In this document: piece after piece, positions 32,659 to 45,664 of the stretch
Layout: each line of letters begins with the position of its first letter
Numbering within the stretch: position 1 is the first letter of the stretch
Program-made: the position numbers and the translations under genes
Notes under the pieces: model-generated
Databases searched by the model: none
Seen by the model: the letters and a program-made list of their open reading frames with translations, nothing else
Told to the model about the DNA's origin: nothing
NCBI RefSeq assembly: GCF_001556865.1
Contig: NZ_LSJY01000204.1
Location: 1 to 48,535 of the forward strand
Length of the DNA stretch: 48,535 nucleotides
Origin: Sphingobium sp. CCH11-B1
GTDB lineage: Bacteria > Pseudomonadota > Alphaproteobacteria > Sphingomonadales > Sphingomonadaceae
Direction: 5' to 3'

Positions 32659-33407
32659 ACGCTCTCACCCTGCCGACCCGCAAGGACGAAGCCTGGCGCT
32701 ACAGTGACCTTGATGCGCTGGCGACCCTCTGGCCGACGCCCGCGGCAACGCACATTGACGTGGCGGCCGGTCAATCTGCGCGCCACCATTTGCTGCAGGA
32801 TGCGGCCGACGGTGCAGCGGCGGTGCATGACTATGTCATCGACGTCGCGGACGGGGCGCGGTGCGATTTCCACGTGCTGAATGTCGGCGGCAAGCTGGGG
32901 CGCGTGACCTTCGACGTGACGCTGGGTCGGGGCAGCCATTTCGAACTGAATGGCGCGATCATCGGTGGCGGGGATCAGGTGCTGGAGATCGTGACGAAGG
33001 TCGTTCATGCGCAACCCGACGCGACCAGTGGCCAGACCATCCGCTCGATCCTGGGCAGCCATGCGACAGGCAGCTATCTCGGTTCCATCAACGTGGCGCG
33101 CGACGCGCAGCGCACGGACGCGTTCCAGTCGGTGAAGGCGATGTTGCTGGACCGCACGGCGACGGCGAACGCCAAGCCGGAGCTGGAGATTTTCGCCGAT
33201 GACGTGAAGTGCGCCCATGGCGCGACGGTGGGTGAATTGGACAGAGCGGCGCTGTTCTACATGGCGTCGCGTGGCATGGACCCGGCGACGGCCAAGACTT
33301 TGCTGCTGAAGGCGTTCGTCGCGGGGGTGTTCGACGACGTTGCCGACGAGGGCGTGAAGGACGCCCTGGAGGCGGCGGCGATGGCCAAGCTGGAGGCGCT
33401 GGTATGA
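32655..33407 (+). CDS. sufD: Fe-S assembly scaffold subunit SufD
   Basis: 250-aa beta-helix partner of SufB. The N-terminus LPTRKDEAWRYSDL is typical of SufD, and the C-terminal KCAHGATVGELDRAALFYMASRG segment carries the conserved His of the SufB-SufD interface. It is shorter than the ~420-aa E. coli protein; short forms are usual in alphaproteobacteria. It starts with GTG inside the sufC stop and ends in an ATGA overlap with sufS. Confidence 0.94.
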   Translation: MNALTLPTRKDEAWRYSDLDALATLWPTPAATHIDVAAGQSARHHLLQDAADGAAAVHDYVIDVADGARCDFHVLNVGGKLGRVTFDVTLGRGSHFELNGAIIGGGDQVLEIVTKVVHAQPDATSGQTIRSILGSHATGSYLGSINVARDAQRTDAFQSVKAMLLDRTATANAKPELEIFADDVKCAHGATVGELDRAALFYMASRGMDPATAKTLLLKAFVAGVFDDVADEGVKDALEAAAMAKLEALV

Positions 33408-34606
33408 GCGTCACGTCCGCGTTGACCCTGCGCCACCATTTTCCCGGCGTGGGCGACTGGCATTATCTGGATAGCGCGGCGACGGCGCAGAAGCCGCAGG
33501 CCGTGATTGACGCCATCGCGCGGGCCTATGGTCCCGATTATGCGACGGTGCATCGCGGCGTCTATGAGCGGTCGGCGAACATGACGCTCGCCTATGAGGC
33601 GGCACGGCGCAAGGTGGCGGGGTTCATTGGCGCAGCGTCGGACAGCGAGATCGTCTATGTGCGCGGCGCAACCGAAGGGATCAACCTCGTCGCGCAGTGC
33701 TGGGCGGGGACGCAGCTGGAGGCGGGAAACCGCATCCTTCTCTCTTGCCTTGAGCATCACAGCAATATCGTGCCGTGGCAGATGGTGGCCGAGCGGGTGG
33801 GCGCGGCGATCGACGTGGTGCCGCTGACGGCGGACGGGCGGATCGATCTTGATGCGATGGCGGCGATGATCACGCCCGCGCACAAGCTGGTGGCGCTGGC
33901 CCATGTCTCGAACGTGCTGGGCAGCGTGCTGGACGTGCGGCGTGCATCGGATATTGCCCATCGGCATGGCGCGAAGATTTTGATCGACGGGTGCCAGGCA
34001 GTGCCGCGCATCGCGGTGGATGTGCAGGCACTGGACTGCGATTTCTACGTTTTTTCCGCGCACAAGCTCTACGGCCCCACCGGGATCGGGGTGCTGTGGG
34101 CGCGCAAGGAGCTGCTCGACGCGATGCCGCCCTATCAGGGCGGCGGATCGATGATCGACAAGGTGACATTCGAGAAGACGACCTATGCCCCCGCGCCCAC
34201 CCGGTTCGAGGCAGGGACGCCGCATATCACCGGCGTCGTCGGTCTTTCCGCCGCCATCGATTATGTGGCTGCCATAGGTCTTGACCGCATCCACGCGCAT
34301 GAATGCGCGCTGGTTGGGAAGGCGCGCACGGCGCTGGATCAGATCAACAGCGTACGCGTCTTCGGGCCGGAGGATAGCGCGGGCATTCTTTCCTTCGAAG
34401 TGGAGGGGGTGCATCCGCACGACGTCGGCACCATATTGGACGAGACGGGCGTGGCGATCCGTGCGGGCCATCACTGCGCCCAGCCGCTGATGCGGCATTT
34501 GGGCGTCGAGGCGACCGCGCGGGCGAGCTTTGGCATTTATAGCGACGAGGGCGACGTGGACGCGCTGGTCGCGGGACTGGAACGGGTAAGGAAGATCTTC
34601 GGATGA
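33404..34606 (+). CDS. sufS: Cysteine desulfurase SufS
   Basis: 400-aa PLP enzyme that releases sulfur from cysteine as a protein-bound persulfide for Fe-S assembly. The PLP Lys221 is in FSAHKLYGPTG, the active-site Cys358 in RAGHHCAQPLM, and HRGVYERSA and ATEGINLVA are also class II (SufS-type) signatures. ATGA overlaps couple it to sufD before and sufT after. Its sulfur acceptor is probably the SufE encoded at 24213. Confidence 0.97.
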   Translation: MSVTSALTLRHHFPGVGDWHYLDSAATAQKPQAVIDAIARAYGPDYATVHRGVYERSANMTLAYEAARRKVAGFIGAASDSEIVYVRGATEGINLVAQCWAGTQLEAGNRILLSCLEHHSNIVPWQMVAERVGAAIDVVPLTADGRIDLDAMAAMITPAHKLVALAHVSNVLGSVLDVRRASDIAHRHGAKILIDGCQAVPRIAVDVQALDCDFYVFSAHKLYGPTGIGVLWARKELLDAMPPYQGGGSMIDKVTFEKTTYAPAPTRFEAGTPHITGVVGLSAAIDYVAAIGLDRIHAHECALVGKARTALDQINSVRVFGPEDSAGILSFEVEGVHPHDVGTILDETGVAIRAGHHCAQPLMRHLGVEATARASFGIYSDEGDVDALVAGLERVRKIFG

Positions 34607-34998
34607 CCGAGGAACGCAAGATCATGGTGGAAGAAGTCGAGGCGGTGGACGCGCCGCCCAAGGCACGCGTGGAAGAGGTGGAAGCCGGCCCGCGCCAGCG
34701 CGACTATCTGGACGGTTTCCTGGCGCTGAAGGAAATTTTCGACCCTGAAATTCCGGTCAACATCTATGATCTTGGCCTGATCTACGGGGTCGATGTAACG
34801 GATGACGGTCATGCGGTCGTCACCATGACACTGACGACACCGCACTGTCCGGTCGCGGAATCGATGCCCGCCGAGGTCGAACTGCGCGTCGGCGCGGTGC
34901 CCGGTGTGGGGGACGTGGAAGTCAACCTTGTCTGGGATCCGCCATGGGACCCGCAGAAGATGAGCGACGAGGCGAAGCTCGAACTGGGAATGCTGTGA
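34603..34998 (+). CDS. sufT: SUF-associated Fe-S assembly protein SufT (DUF59)
   Basis: 131-aa protein of the MIP18/DUF59 family that helps mature Fe-S proteins. The DUF59 core runs from DYLDGFLALKEIFDPEIPVNIYDLGLIY to the end and includes TTPHCPVAESM with the conserved Cys and VNLVWDPPW. An acidic ~25-residue N-terminal extension (with EEVEAVDAPPKARVEEVEAG) precedes it. It overlaps sufS by four bases, and its stop overlaps the next start (TGATG). Confidence 0.94.
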   Translation: MTEERKIMVEEVEAVDAPPKARVEEVEAGPRQRDYLDGFLALKEIFDPEIPVNIYDLGLIYGVDVTDDGHAVVTMTLTTPHCPVAESMPAEVELRVGAVPGVGDVEVNLVWDPPWDPQKMSDEAKLELGML

Positions 34999-35357
34999 TG
35001 ACTGTCGAGACCAAGACCCGCGCCCGGCCCGCTGCCGTCATCCTGACGCCGAGCGCGGAGGCGCGCATCGCAGAATTGATGGGACAGGCCCCTGAAGGCG
35101 CGATCGGGGTCAAGCTGTCGACGCCGCGCCGGGGCTGTTCGGGCCTTGCCTATTCGGTCGACTATGTGACGCAGGAAGCCAAGTTCGACGAGAAGATCGA
35201 GACGCCCGGCGGCACCTTCTACATCGACGGTGGATCGGTGCTCTATCTGGTGGGATCGACGATGGACTGGGTGGAGGACGACTTCACTGCCGGCTTCGTC
35301 TTCAACAATCCAAACGCGAAGGGCAGCTGCGGCTGCGGCGAGAGCTTCACGGTCTGA
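34998..35357 (+). CDS. sufA: A-type Fe-S carrier (SufA/IscA family)
   Basis: 119-aa carrier that receives clusters from SufBCD and passes them to apoproteins. The three cluster Cys residues are present: one in RRGCSGLAY and two in the C-terminal GSCGCGESF. ATG at 34998 shares a base with the sufT stop (TGATG). It is the last true suf gene of the operon. Confidence 0.95.
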   Translation: MTVETKTRARPAAVILTPSAEARIAELMGQAPEGAIGVKLSTPRRGCSGLAYSVDYVTQEAKFDEKIETPGGTFYIDGGSVLYLVGSTMDWVEDDFTAGFVFNNPNAKGSCGCGESFTV

Positions 35358-35374
35358 CGCGCGTTTCGCCGGTT

Positions 35375-36169
35375 GTGCCCCATCTGCTGATCCTTGGCAT
35401 GGGCTATACGGCCGGGCTGCTGGCAGCACGGCTGCGGGGCGAGGGCTGGCGGGTGACCGGGGTGCGGCGTGCGGCTGGACCCGAGACCTTAGCATTCGAT
35501 GACGACGAGGCGGTGCGCGCGGCCATTGCCGGGGCGAGCCATATCCTGTCGTCCGTGCCGCCCGAGGGGGAAGGCGATCCCGTCCTTGAACGCTATGGCG
35601 CAGCGATTGCCGCGGCGCCGGCGCTATGGACCGGCTATCTGTCGTCCACGGGCGTCTATGGCGACACCGGAGGGGCATGGGTGGATGAAGCAAGCCCGGT
35701 CGGCATCGGGCGGCGGACGGCGCGCGCGCAGGCGGACCTGCAATGGGGCGCATTGCGCGCTGACATGCGGCGCTTCCGGCTGCCGGGCATTTACGGGCCG
35801 GGGCGATCGGCGCTGGACCGGGTACGCGAAGGGCGCGCGCATCGCATCGCGCTGCCGGGCCAGGTCTTCAGCCGCGTGCATGTGGACGACATCGTTTCCG
35901 GCATGATCGCCTCGTTCGACGGGCCGGCGGGCATCTATAATCTGGCGGATGATTTGCCGTGCGGCCAGAACCGGGTGATAGAGACGGCGTGCGACCTGCT
36001 GGGCTTGCCCTGGCCGCGATTGCAGACGATGGACGAGGCACAGCTGTCGCCTATGGCGCGCGGCTTCTATGCGGAAAACCGGCGCGTCGCGAACGGGCGA
36101 GCGAAGCGGCTGCTGGGCTGGTCGCCGCGCTATCCGACCTATGCGCAAGGGTTGCGGGCGTGCCTGTGA
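35375..36169 (+). CDS. NAD(P)-binding SDR/epimerase-like protein (YeeZ type)
   Basis: 264-aa Rossmann-fold protein of the extended SDR superfamily. The dinucleotide motif is LILGMGYTAGLLAARL near the N-terminus, followed by LSSTGVYGDTGG and PGIYGPGRSALDRV, as in nucleotide-sugar epimerase relatives. The classical YxxxK pair is not obvious, so activity is uncertain. It starts with GTG 17 bp after sufA and is probably transcribed at the end of the suf operon, though no Fe-S role is known for this family. Confidence 0.85.
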   Translation: MPHLLILGMGYTAGLLAARLRGEGWRVTGVRRAAGPETLAFDDDEAVRAAIAGASHILSSVPPEGEGDPVLERYGAAIAAAPALWTGYLSSTGVYGDTGGAWVDEASPVGIGRRTARAQADLQWGALRADMRRFRLPGIYGPGRSALDRVREGRAHRIALPGQVFSRVHVDDIVSGMIASFDGPAGIYNLADDLPCGQNRVIETACDLLGLPWPRLQTMDEAQLSPMARGFYAENRRVANGRAKRLLGWSPRYPTYAQGLRACL

Positions 36170-36224
36170 TGCGGTTCGTCGCGTGGTTTACGCGGCGTTA
36201 ACCAGCGATCGCGACAAGCGGGGC

Positions 36225-36371
36225 ATGACCCGTTTCGACAAGAGCTTCGCTGCCCTCAGCCACCGCATGAGCGATATGTCCGCGCCCCGCCGCGCCGGGG
36301 GGCAACCGCCCTCCATCGCCAGCCTGATCGACCGGGTGAACGCCGCCAAGCAGCGCTATCAGCTGCGCTGA
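36225..36371 (+). CDS. Possible 48-codon small protein
   Basis: Starts ATG at 36225 after AGCGGGG and encodes a basic 48-aa peptide with a helical C-terminal half (PSIASLIDRVNAAKQRYQLR). It fits the gap between the SDR gene and the convergent EamA gene. There is no signal peptide and no recognised family. Composition and coherent ends make it plausible but unproven. Confidence 0.42.
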   Translation: MTRFDKSFAALSHRMSDMSAPRRAGGQPPSIASLIDRVNAAKQRYQLR

Positions 36372-36381
36372 GATCGGATCG

Positions 36382-37275
36382 TCAGGCGGCTTTCGCGCGC
36401 AGGGCGATGGCCATGCCCGCCACCGCCAGAAGCGCGCCTGAAATGGCAAGCGGCGACCAGCGATAGCCCTCCGCCAGCGTCGAGATGAGCATGGCGATGA
36501 CCGGGATCAGCACGCTGGTATAGGCGGCGCGTCCCGCGCCCATGCGCTGGATCAGCGTGAAATAGAGCGGGAAGGTGACGACCGACCCGGCAATGCCGAG
36601 CCAGGCGACGCCCAGCAGGTAGGCGGGCCGGGTGTCGAACACGGGCGGCCCGACCGTCGCCCAGGCAAGCGCCGCATCCAGCGCCGCGCCGATCAGCATC
36701 GCCCATGTCAGGACCGCCACCATCGGCAGCCGCCGGGCGATCTGCATGCCTTGCATGACATTCGCGGCCGATGCGCTGAGCAGTCCCGCGATCGAGAAGG
36801 CCGCGCCCAGCAGCACCGCATGACCGGCCAATGGCGCTGCTCGATATTCATGCAGCAGCATGAGGACGATGCCCGACACCGCCACGACCGATCCGCCGAT
36901 GAAGGCGCGACTGACCGGCTGCCGGAAGATCAGCCAGGCCAGAATCGAATTGGGGATGAGCAACATCGCATAGAGGACGGCGACCACGCCAGAGGTCAGG
37001 AAATGTTCGGCGCGATAGACGAAGTTGAAGTTCAGGACGAACTGGGCGACGCCGAGCGCGGCGGCGAACAACAGCCCGGCGGGGCCGATCCCGAGCGGCA
37101 CCCGTCGTATCTTTGCAAAGATCGCCATGGCGACCCCGGCGACCAGGAAGCGATAACAAACGGACCAGCTGGCGGGAACCGAACCGATCTGGTCGCGGAT
37201 GACGATCCAGGTCGAGCTCCAGATCAGGGTGACAAGAATGAAGGGCAGGGCGACGCTGCTCCTTGGTGCGCTCAT
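36382..37275 (-). CDS. EamA/DMT-family transporter
   Basis: 297-aa inner-membrane protein with about ten hydrophobic helices in two EamA halves. The first half opens with ILVTLIWSSTWIVIRDQIGSVP and the second with GAAFSIAGLLSASAANVMQG; the helix-9 type motif VLIPVIAMLIS is typical. Members export amino acids, sugars or metabolites; the substrate is not readable here. Its ATG overlaps the stop of the threonine aldolase gene (ATGA), so the two form an operon, perhaps linking export to threonine or glycine metabolism (inference). Confidence 0.9.
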   Translation of the reverse strand: MSAPRSSVALPFILVTLIWSSTWIVIRDQIGSVPASWSVCYRFLVAGVAMAIFAKIRRVPLGIGPAGLLFAAALGVAQFVLNFNFVYRAEHFLTSGVVAVLYAMLLIPNSILAWLIFRQPVSRAFIGGSVVAVSGIVLMLLHEYRAAPLAGHAVLLGAAFSIAGLLSASAANVMQGMQIARRLPMVAVLTWAMLIGAALDAALAWATVGPPVFDTRPAYLLGVAWLGIAGSVVTFPLYFTLIQRMGAGRAAYTSVLIPVIAMLISTLAEGYRWSPLAISGALLAVAGMAIALRAKAA

Positions 37276-38288
37276 GGATCGAGCGCCCTTAACGCGACGG
37301 CAAGCGGAGCGACGCTGGTGGCGTCCTGCGCCCAGTTGGTGACAAGCCGGGCTGCGCCTTCGCCCCAGTCGTAGAAATCGAAACCCGCGTCCCGCAGCCG
37401 CGCGGCCTCCGGCGCGCTGAGGCGGATGAAGAGTTCGTTGGCCTCCACCGGGTGAAGCAGGCGGTTGGGGACGCTCTGCGCCAGCGCCTGCGCCGCGGCG
37501 TTGGCGGCGCGGCCGTTGGCGAGCCAGAGGTCGCCCTCGACCAGGCAAAGGATCTGGGCAGCGAGATAGCGGCCCTTCGAGAAGAGATGGCCGGAGCGCT
37601 TGCGCCAGCGCTTTGCTTCCGCCGCGCGATCCTTCGCCTGCGGGCCGAAGAAGAGCAGCGCCTCGCCCACCATGCCGCCATTTTTGACGCAGCCGAAGGA
37701 CAGGGCATCGACCCCGGCGCGCCAGGTGACGTCGGCGGGCGCGCAGCCGATATGCGCGACCGCATTGGCGAAGCGCGCGCCGTCCATGTGGAAGCCAAGG
37801 CCGTGGGCGCGGGCGATGTCGCCCAGCGCGGCCACTTCGGCAGGCATATAGACGCGGCCATATTCGCTCGCCTGCGTGATGCTGATCGCACGGGCAGGCG
37901 ATTGATGAACATCGGCGCGGATCGTCGCAAGCCGGGCGGCCACCACGTCCGGCGTCAGCTTCGCGCCTTCGCCGGGCAGGGTCATCACCGTGGCGCCGTG
38001 GGTGAAGAAGCCGGGCGCCCCACATTCGTCTACGACGATATGGGCCTCTTCATGGGCGAGGATGCCGCCATAAGGGGGGCAAAGGGTGGCCAGCGCGATG
38101 CAGTTCGCCGCGGTGCCGGTCGCAACCCAGAGCGCCTTCACCTCCGTTTCGAACAGTTCGGAAAAGACGCCGTCCATCCGGGCACTCCACGCGTCGCCAT
38201 CATAGCCATGGTCGGCGGGATCGGCGGCGGCGATCGCGGCCATGACAGGCGGACAGACGGGCGTCATATTGTCGGAAAAAAAGTGCAT
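37272..38288 (-). CDS. ltaE: Low-specificity L-threonine aldolase
   Basis: 338-aa PLP enzyme that splits threonine into glycine and acetaldehyde. The N-terminus MHFFSDNMTPVCPPVMAA, HEEAHIVVDECGA and the PLP-binding GCVKNGGMVGEA (Lys202) fit the family, and GFHMDGARFANA has the conserved Asp and Arg. ATG at 38288 is set by homology; the open frame reaches 38435. It is divergent from ilvE and coupled to the EamA gene. Confidence 0.93.
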   Translation of the reverse strand: MHFFSDNMTPVCPPVMAAIAAADPADHGYDGDAWSARMDGVFSELFETEVKALWVATGTAANCIALATLCPPYGGILAHEEAHIVVDECGAPGFFTHGATVMTLPGEGAKLTPDVVAARLATIRADVHQSPARAISITQASEYGRVYMPAEVAALGDIARAHGLGFHMDGARFANAVAHIGCAPADVTWRAGVDALSFGCVKNGGMVGEALLFFGPQAKDRAAEAKRWRKRSGHLFSKGRYLAAQILCLVEGDLWLANGRAANAAAQALAQSVPNRLLHPVEANELFIRLSAPEAARLRDAGFDFYDWGEGAARLVTNWAQDATSVAPLAVALRALDP

Positions 38289-38446
38289 GGAACCGAGCGA
38301 TAGCGGTGGAGCAGCCGGGCGGGAAGAGGCCGGCGCCGCCCGGTTGGCCCTGGCCGGGCCAAATTGGTCAGCATATATGACCCATTGTTTCGCAAGCCGC
38401 TCTGTGACATAGGCGGCCCCTTCGAGCCAGACCAAGGAGACTCACT

Positions 38447-39538
38447 ATGGCAGCCGAGCAGATGTCGCGCTTTACCGTCACCCGCAACAGCCAGGCTGTC
38501 GCGGCGAACGAGCGCGCTGTACTGCTTGAGGACCCCGGTTTCGGGCGGCTCTTCACCGACCATATGGTGACGATCCGCTATACCGAGGGGCAGGGCTGGC
38601 ACAGCCATAAGGTGGAGCCACGCAAGCCCTTCGAAATGGACCCGGCCTGCGCCGTGCTCCATTATGCGCAGGAAATTTTCGAGGGCATGAAGGCCTATCG
38701 GTTGGCGGACGGGCGAATCGCCATGTTCCGGCCGGAGGAAAATGCCCGGCGCTTCGCGGAGTCCGCCGAGCGGCTCGCCATGCCGGTGCTGCCAGAGGAG
38801 CTGTTCCTGCAAGCGTGCGAGGAGCTGGTGAAGATCGACGCCGGCTGGATACCCGGTGGCGAGGGTAGCCTGTACCTGCGCCCCTTCCAGTTCGCCAGCG
38901 AGGCGTTTCTGGGCGTGCGCCCGTCGAACGAATATATCTTCTGCGTGATCGCCTCACCCGCGGGTGCTTATTTCAAGGGTGGCAAGAAGGCGGTGACGCT
39001 GTGGGTATCGGAACATTATACCCGCGCGGCGCGGGGGGGCACGGGCGCTGCCAAGTGCGGCGGCAACTATGCCGCCAGCCTGGTGGCGCAGAAGGAGGCG
39101 ATCGGCCATGGCTGCGACCAGGTCGTCTTCCTCGACGCGGCGGAAAATAAATGGGTCGAGGAACTGGGCGGCATGAACGTCTTCTTCGTGATGGATGACG
39201 GGTCGATCGTCACGCCCCCGCTGACCGGCACCATCCTGCCCGGTATCACCCGCAACTCGATCATCAGCCTGGCGCGTGCGAAGGGGCATGACGTGCGCGA
39301 GGAACCCTACAGCTTTGCCCAGTGGCGTGAGGATGCGGCGAGCGGTCGCTTGCGCGAGGCCTTCGCCTGCGGGACCGCGGCGGTGGTGACGCCGATCGGC
39401 ACGGTCAAGAGCGTGGGCGGCGACTTCACGGTCGGCAATGGCGACGGCGGCATCGTGACCGAAAGCCTGCGCGCGGAACTGACCGGCATCCAGCGCGGCA
39501 CGGTGGCCGATCCGGCCGGTTGGGTGCGAACGATCTGA
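38447..39538 (+). CDS. ilvE: Branched-chain amino acid aminotransferase
   Basis: 363-aa fold-type IV PLP enzyme for the last step of leucine, isoleucine and valine synthesis. The PLP Lys203 lies in GAAKCGGNYAASL; EIFEGMKAYR, LYLRPFQF, EELGGMNVFFV and CGTAAVVTPIG match the larger (type II) IlvE proteins. AAGGAGA precedes the ATG. It is divergent from ltaE with about 158 bp between starts. A GC-rich 9-bp hairpin follows the stop. Confidence 0.95.
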   Translation: MAAEQMSRFTVTRNSQAVAANERAVLLEDPGFGRLFTDHMVTIRYTEGQGWHSHKVEPRKPFEMDPACAVLHYAQEIFEGMKAYRLADGRIAMFRPEENARRFAESAERLAMPVLPEELFLQACEELVKIDAGWIPGGEGSLYLRPFQFASEAFLGVRPSNEYIFCVIASPAGAYFKGGKKAVTLWVSEHYTRAARGGTGAAKCGGNYAASLVAQKEAIGHGCDQVVFLDAAENKWVEELGGMNVFFVMDDGSIVTPPLTGTILPGITRNSIISLARAKGHDVREEPYSFAQWREDAASGRLREAFACGTAAVVTPIGTVKSVGGDFTVGNGDGGIVTESLRAELTGIQRGTVADPAGWVRTI

Positions 39539-39561
39539 TATCACGCAAGATGCTGTGAAGT

Positions 39562-39591
39562 GGCCGGCGGGACTTTCGGGGTCCGCCGGCC
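39562..39591 (+). terminator. GC-rich hairpin after ilvE
   Basis: GGCCGGCGG (39562-39570) and its exact complement (39583-39591) with a 12-base loop, 23 bases after the ilvE stop. No T run follows, so it is a stabilising or weak termination hairpin. Confidence 0.42.
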
Positions 39592-39665
39592 CTATGCTGT
39601 GCGACGCCGACAAGCGAGCCGGAGCAAGCTGCCAGGCCCGTGTTTCGTCATGCTGTCAGGAGTGA

Positions 39666-39752
39666 TGGTGCGGTCGAGAAGACTCGAACTTCCACGGCCT
39701 TTCGGCCACAACGACCTCAACGTTGCGCGTCTACCAATTCCGCCACGACCGC
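39666..39752 (-). tRNA. tRNA-Leu (anticodon GAG)
   Basis: 87-nt tRNA with encoded CCA (39668-39666). Acceptor stem GCGGTCG/CGACCGC is perfect; the anticodon arm is CAACG-TTGAGGT-CGTTG, giving GAG; the long variable arm (GGCCGAAAGGCC) is typical of leucine tRNAs; the T loop is TTCGAGT with a 5-bp stem including one G-T pair. It reads CTC and CTT. Confidence 0.97.
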
Positions 39753-39868
39753 ACATCAACAGGGAAACCGGCGGGGCCGGTGCCTTGGTAGGAGGCGGCC
39801 CTTAGCAAAGGCTTTTGGGTCATGCAACAACCGATCGTACTTTGCGTTATGATCCATCGGAGACGATG

Positions 39869-40417
39869 ATGCAGGGCGGCAGGAGAGGGCCGCAGGCGCT
39901 GGGAGACAGGGTGATGCCGCGATCGAACTGGATCATGGCGGGCATGACGATGACGGCCGCCGTTGCAATGGGTTTGGGACTGGGGACGTACGCCACCAGC
40001 CCGCAGGCGCAATCGCCGGCTGACGAGCCTGTGGCCGACGCAGGGGTCGATTTCGTCGCGCAGGACGCGGTGCCCTATGGGGCGCAGGACATGCGCGGAC
40101 CGGCGGAGGTCAAGTGCTCGGGATGCGGGCCGACGCTTGCGGAACGGCAATGGCGCGCGGACATGGTCGGCTGGGATCCGGATGGTATCGGCCGCGACAG
40201 TGCCGACCCGGTGGTGCGTGATTATCTGGCCGATGAGCCGGCCGAGGAGAGTGCGCCCCCCGCGCCGCCGTCAATACAGCAACTGCCGGCCAATATCGTG
40301 CGCTTCGCCGGCAGCGATGTGGCTGGGCGCCCCGTTCCCGAAAGTAAAGTGCCTGGCGGCGACGGATCGGCATCGCCGCCGCCGCTCGTCAGGAGGGCGG
40401 CAGCAGCGATGCCCTGA
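39869..40417 (+). CDS. Membrane-anchored protein of unknown function
   Basis: 182-aa protein with one N-terminal hydrophobic segment (IMAGMTMTAAVAMGLGLGTYA) after a short basic region, so probably anchored with the bulk in the periplasm. The soluble part has a CSGCG motif (a CxxC pair that could bind metal or form a disulfide), an aromatic ERQWRADMVGWDPDGIG segment and a proline-rich tail. The start at 39869 uses GGAG upstream; 39866 and 39914 are alternatives. It ends one base before the end of convergent gltB. No family is recognised. Confidence 0.68.
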   Translation: MQGGRRGPQALGDRVMPRSNWIMAGMTMTAAVAMGLGLGTYATSPQAQSPADEPVADAGVDFVAQDAVPYGAQDMRGPAEVKCSGCGPTLAERQWRADMVGWDPDGIGRDSADPVVRDYLADEPAEESAPPAPPSIQQLPANIVRFAGSDVAGRPVPESKVPGGDGSASPPPLVRRAAAAMP

Positions 40418-40418
40418 C

Positions 40419-44938
<4,520 letters not shown>

Positions 44939-44942
<4 letters not shown>

Positions 44943-45664
44943 TGTGCGACCTTCTTGGGGTCTGCGCCGAGCAGCGTTTCGAGGCGCTGGCGTTCGGCTG
45001 GGGTGAGGTCCTTGAAGGAGCGGGGCTTGGGCAGCTTTGCGAGCTGCGCCTGCGACTCCTTCATGATGTCGGGCATGGCCTGCATCAAAGCGGGCATCAT
45101 CGAGGTGACTTTCCCAATATAATGGGGGTCAGTCGCGAGCTCCATGAAGCCCCCGCCGAACCGCGCACCGGCCGGCGTCCTCATGAACGCCCCGATCTGG
45201 TCGAGTTCGGCGGCGGTGTACCGGCTGGCGAACGCTTCGGCCATGCCTTCGCGCAGGTCGGGTTCGTACCGGCCCATGAACCGGCCGAGAGCGGGCATCA
45301 TGCCTCCCATCATGATCTGCATCCTCTCGCGATAGGCAGGATCAACGATGGTCATGACCTGCTCGATCGTAGCGGGATTGAGGTGATCGGACTGGGCCGG
45401 GTCCATGCCGCCCGCCTTCAGAAGATCGCGGACCGGCATTTTCGTCATGCCGTCGAGCATCGGACCGATCATCTTCTGCATCAGGGGCCCCATCATACGG
45501 ACCATGACGCCATCGGGAATGATGACGGCGGCGATGGGACGGGCCTTGGCGAGCAAGGCAGGATCAACGGGCGCAAGAGGCGCGGCGGAGGTGGTGGCAG
45601 CCGGTGTCTGTGCCAATGCGGGTACGGCCAGCGCCAGCAGCGGGATGGCGAGCAAATGCTTCAC
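44939..45664 (-). CDS. Secreted methionine-rich DUF2059 protein
   Basis: 241-aa protein with a signal peptide (AIPLLALAVPALAQ). The DUF2059 domain (ASRYTAAELDQIGAFMRTPAGARF) is in the C-terminal half. The mature part is unusually rich in methionine, for example MVRMMGPLMQKMIGPMLDGM and MQIMMGGMMPALGRFM, which recalls copper- or silver-binding Met motifs but may simply be amphipathic helix composition. It overlaps gltD and gltB by 4-nt ATGA junctions, so it is translated with both, although a secreted protein has no known place in glutamate synthase. Function unknown. Confidence 0.88.

Noticed and set aside
38366..38382. GGTCA/TGACC inverted repeat between ltaE and ilvE
   Set aside because: Arms of only five bases with a seven-base spacer; too weak to call an operator without comparative data.
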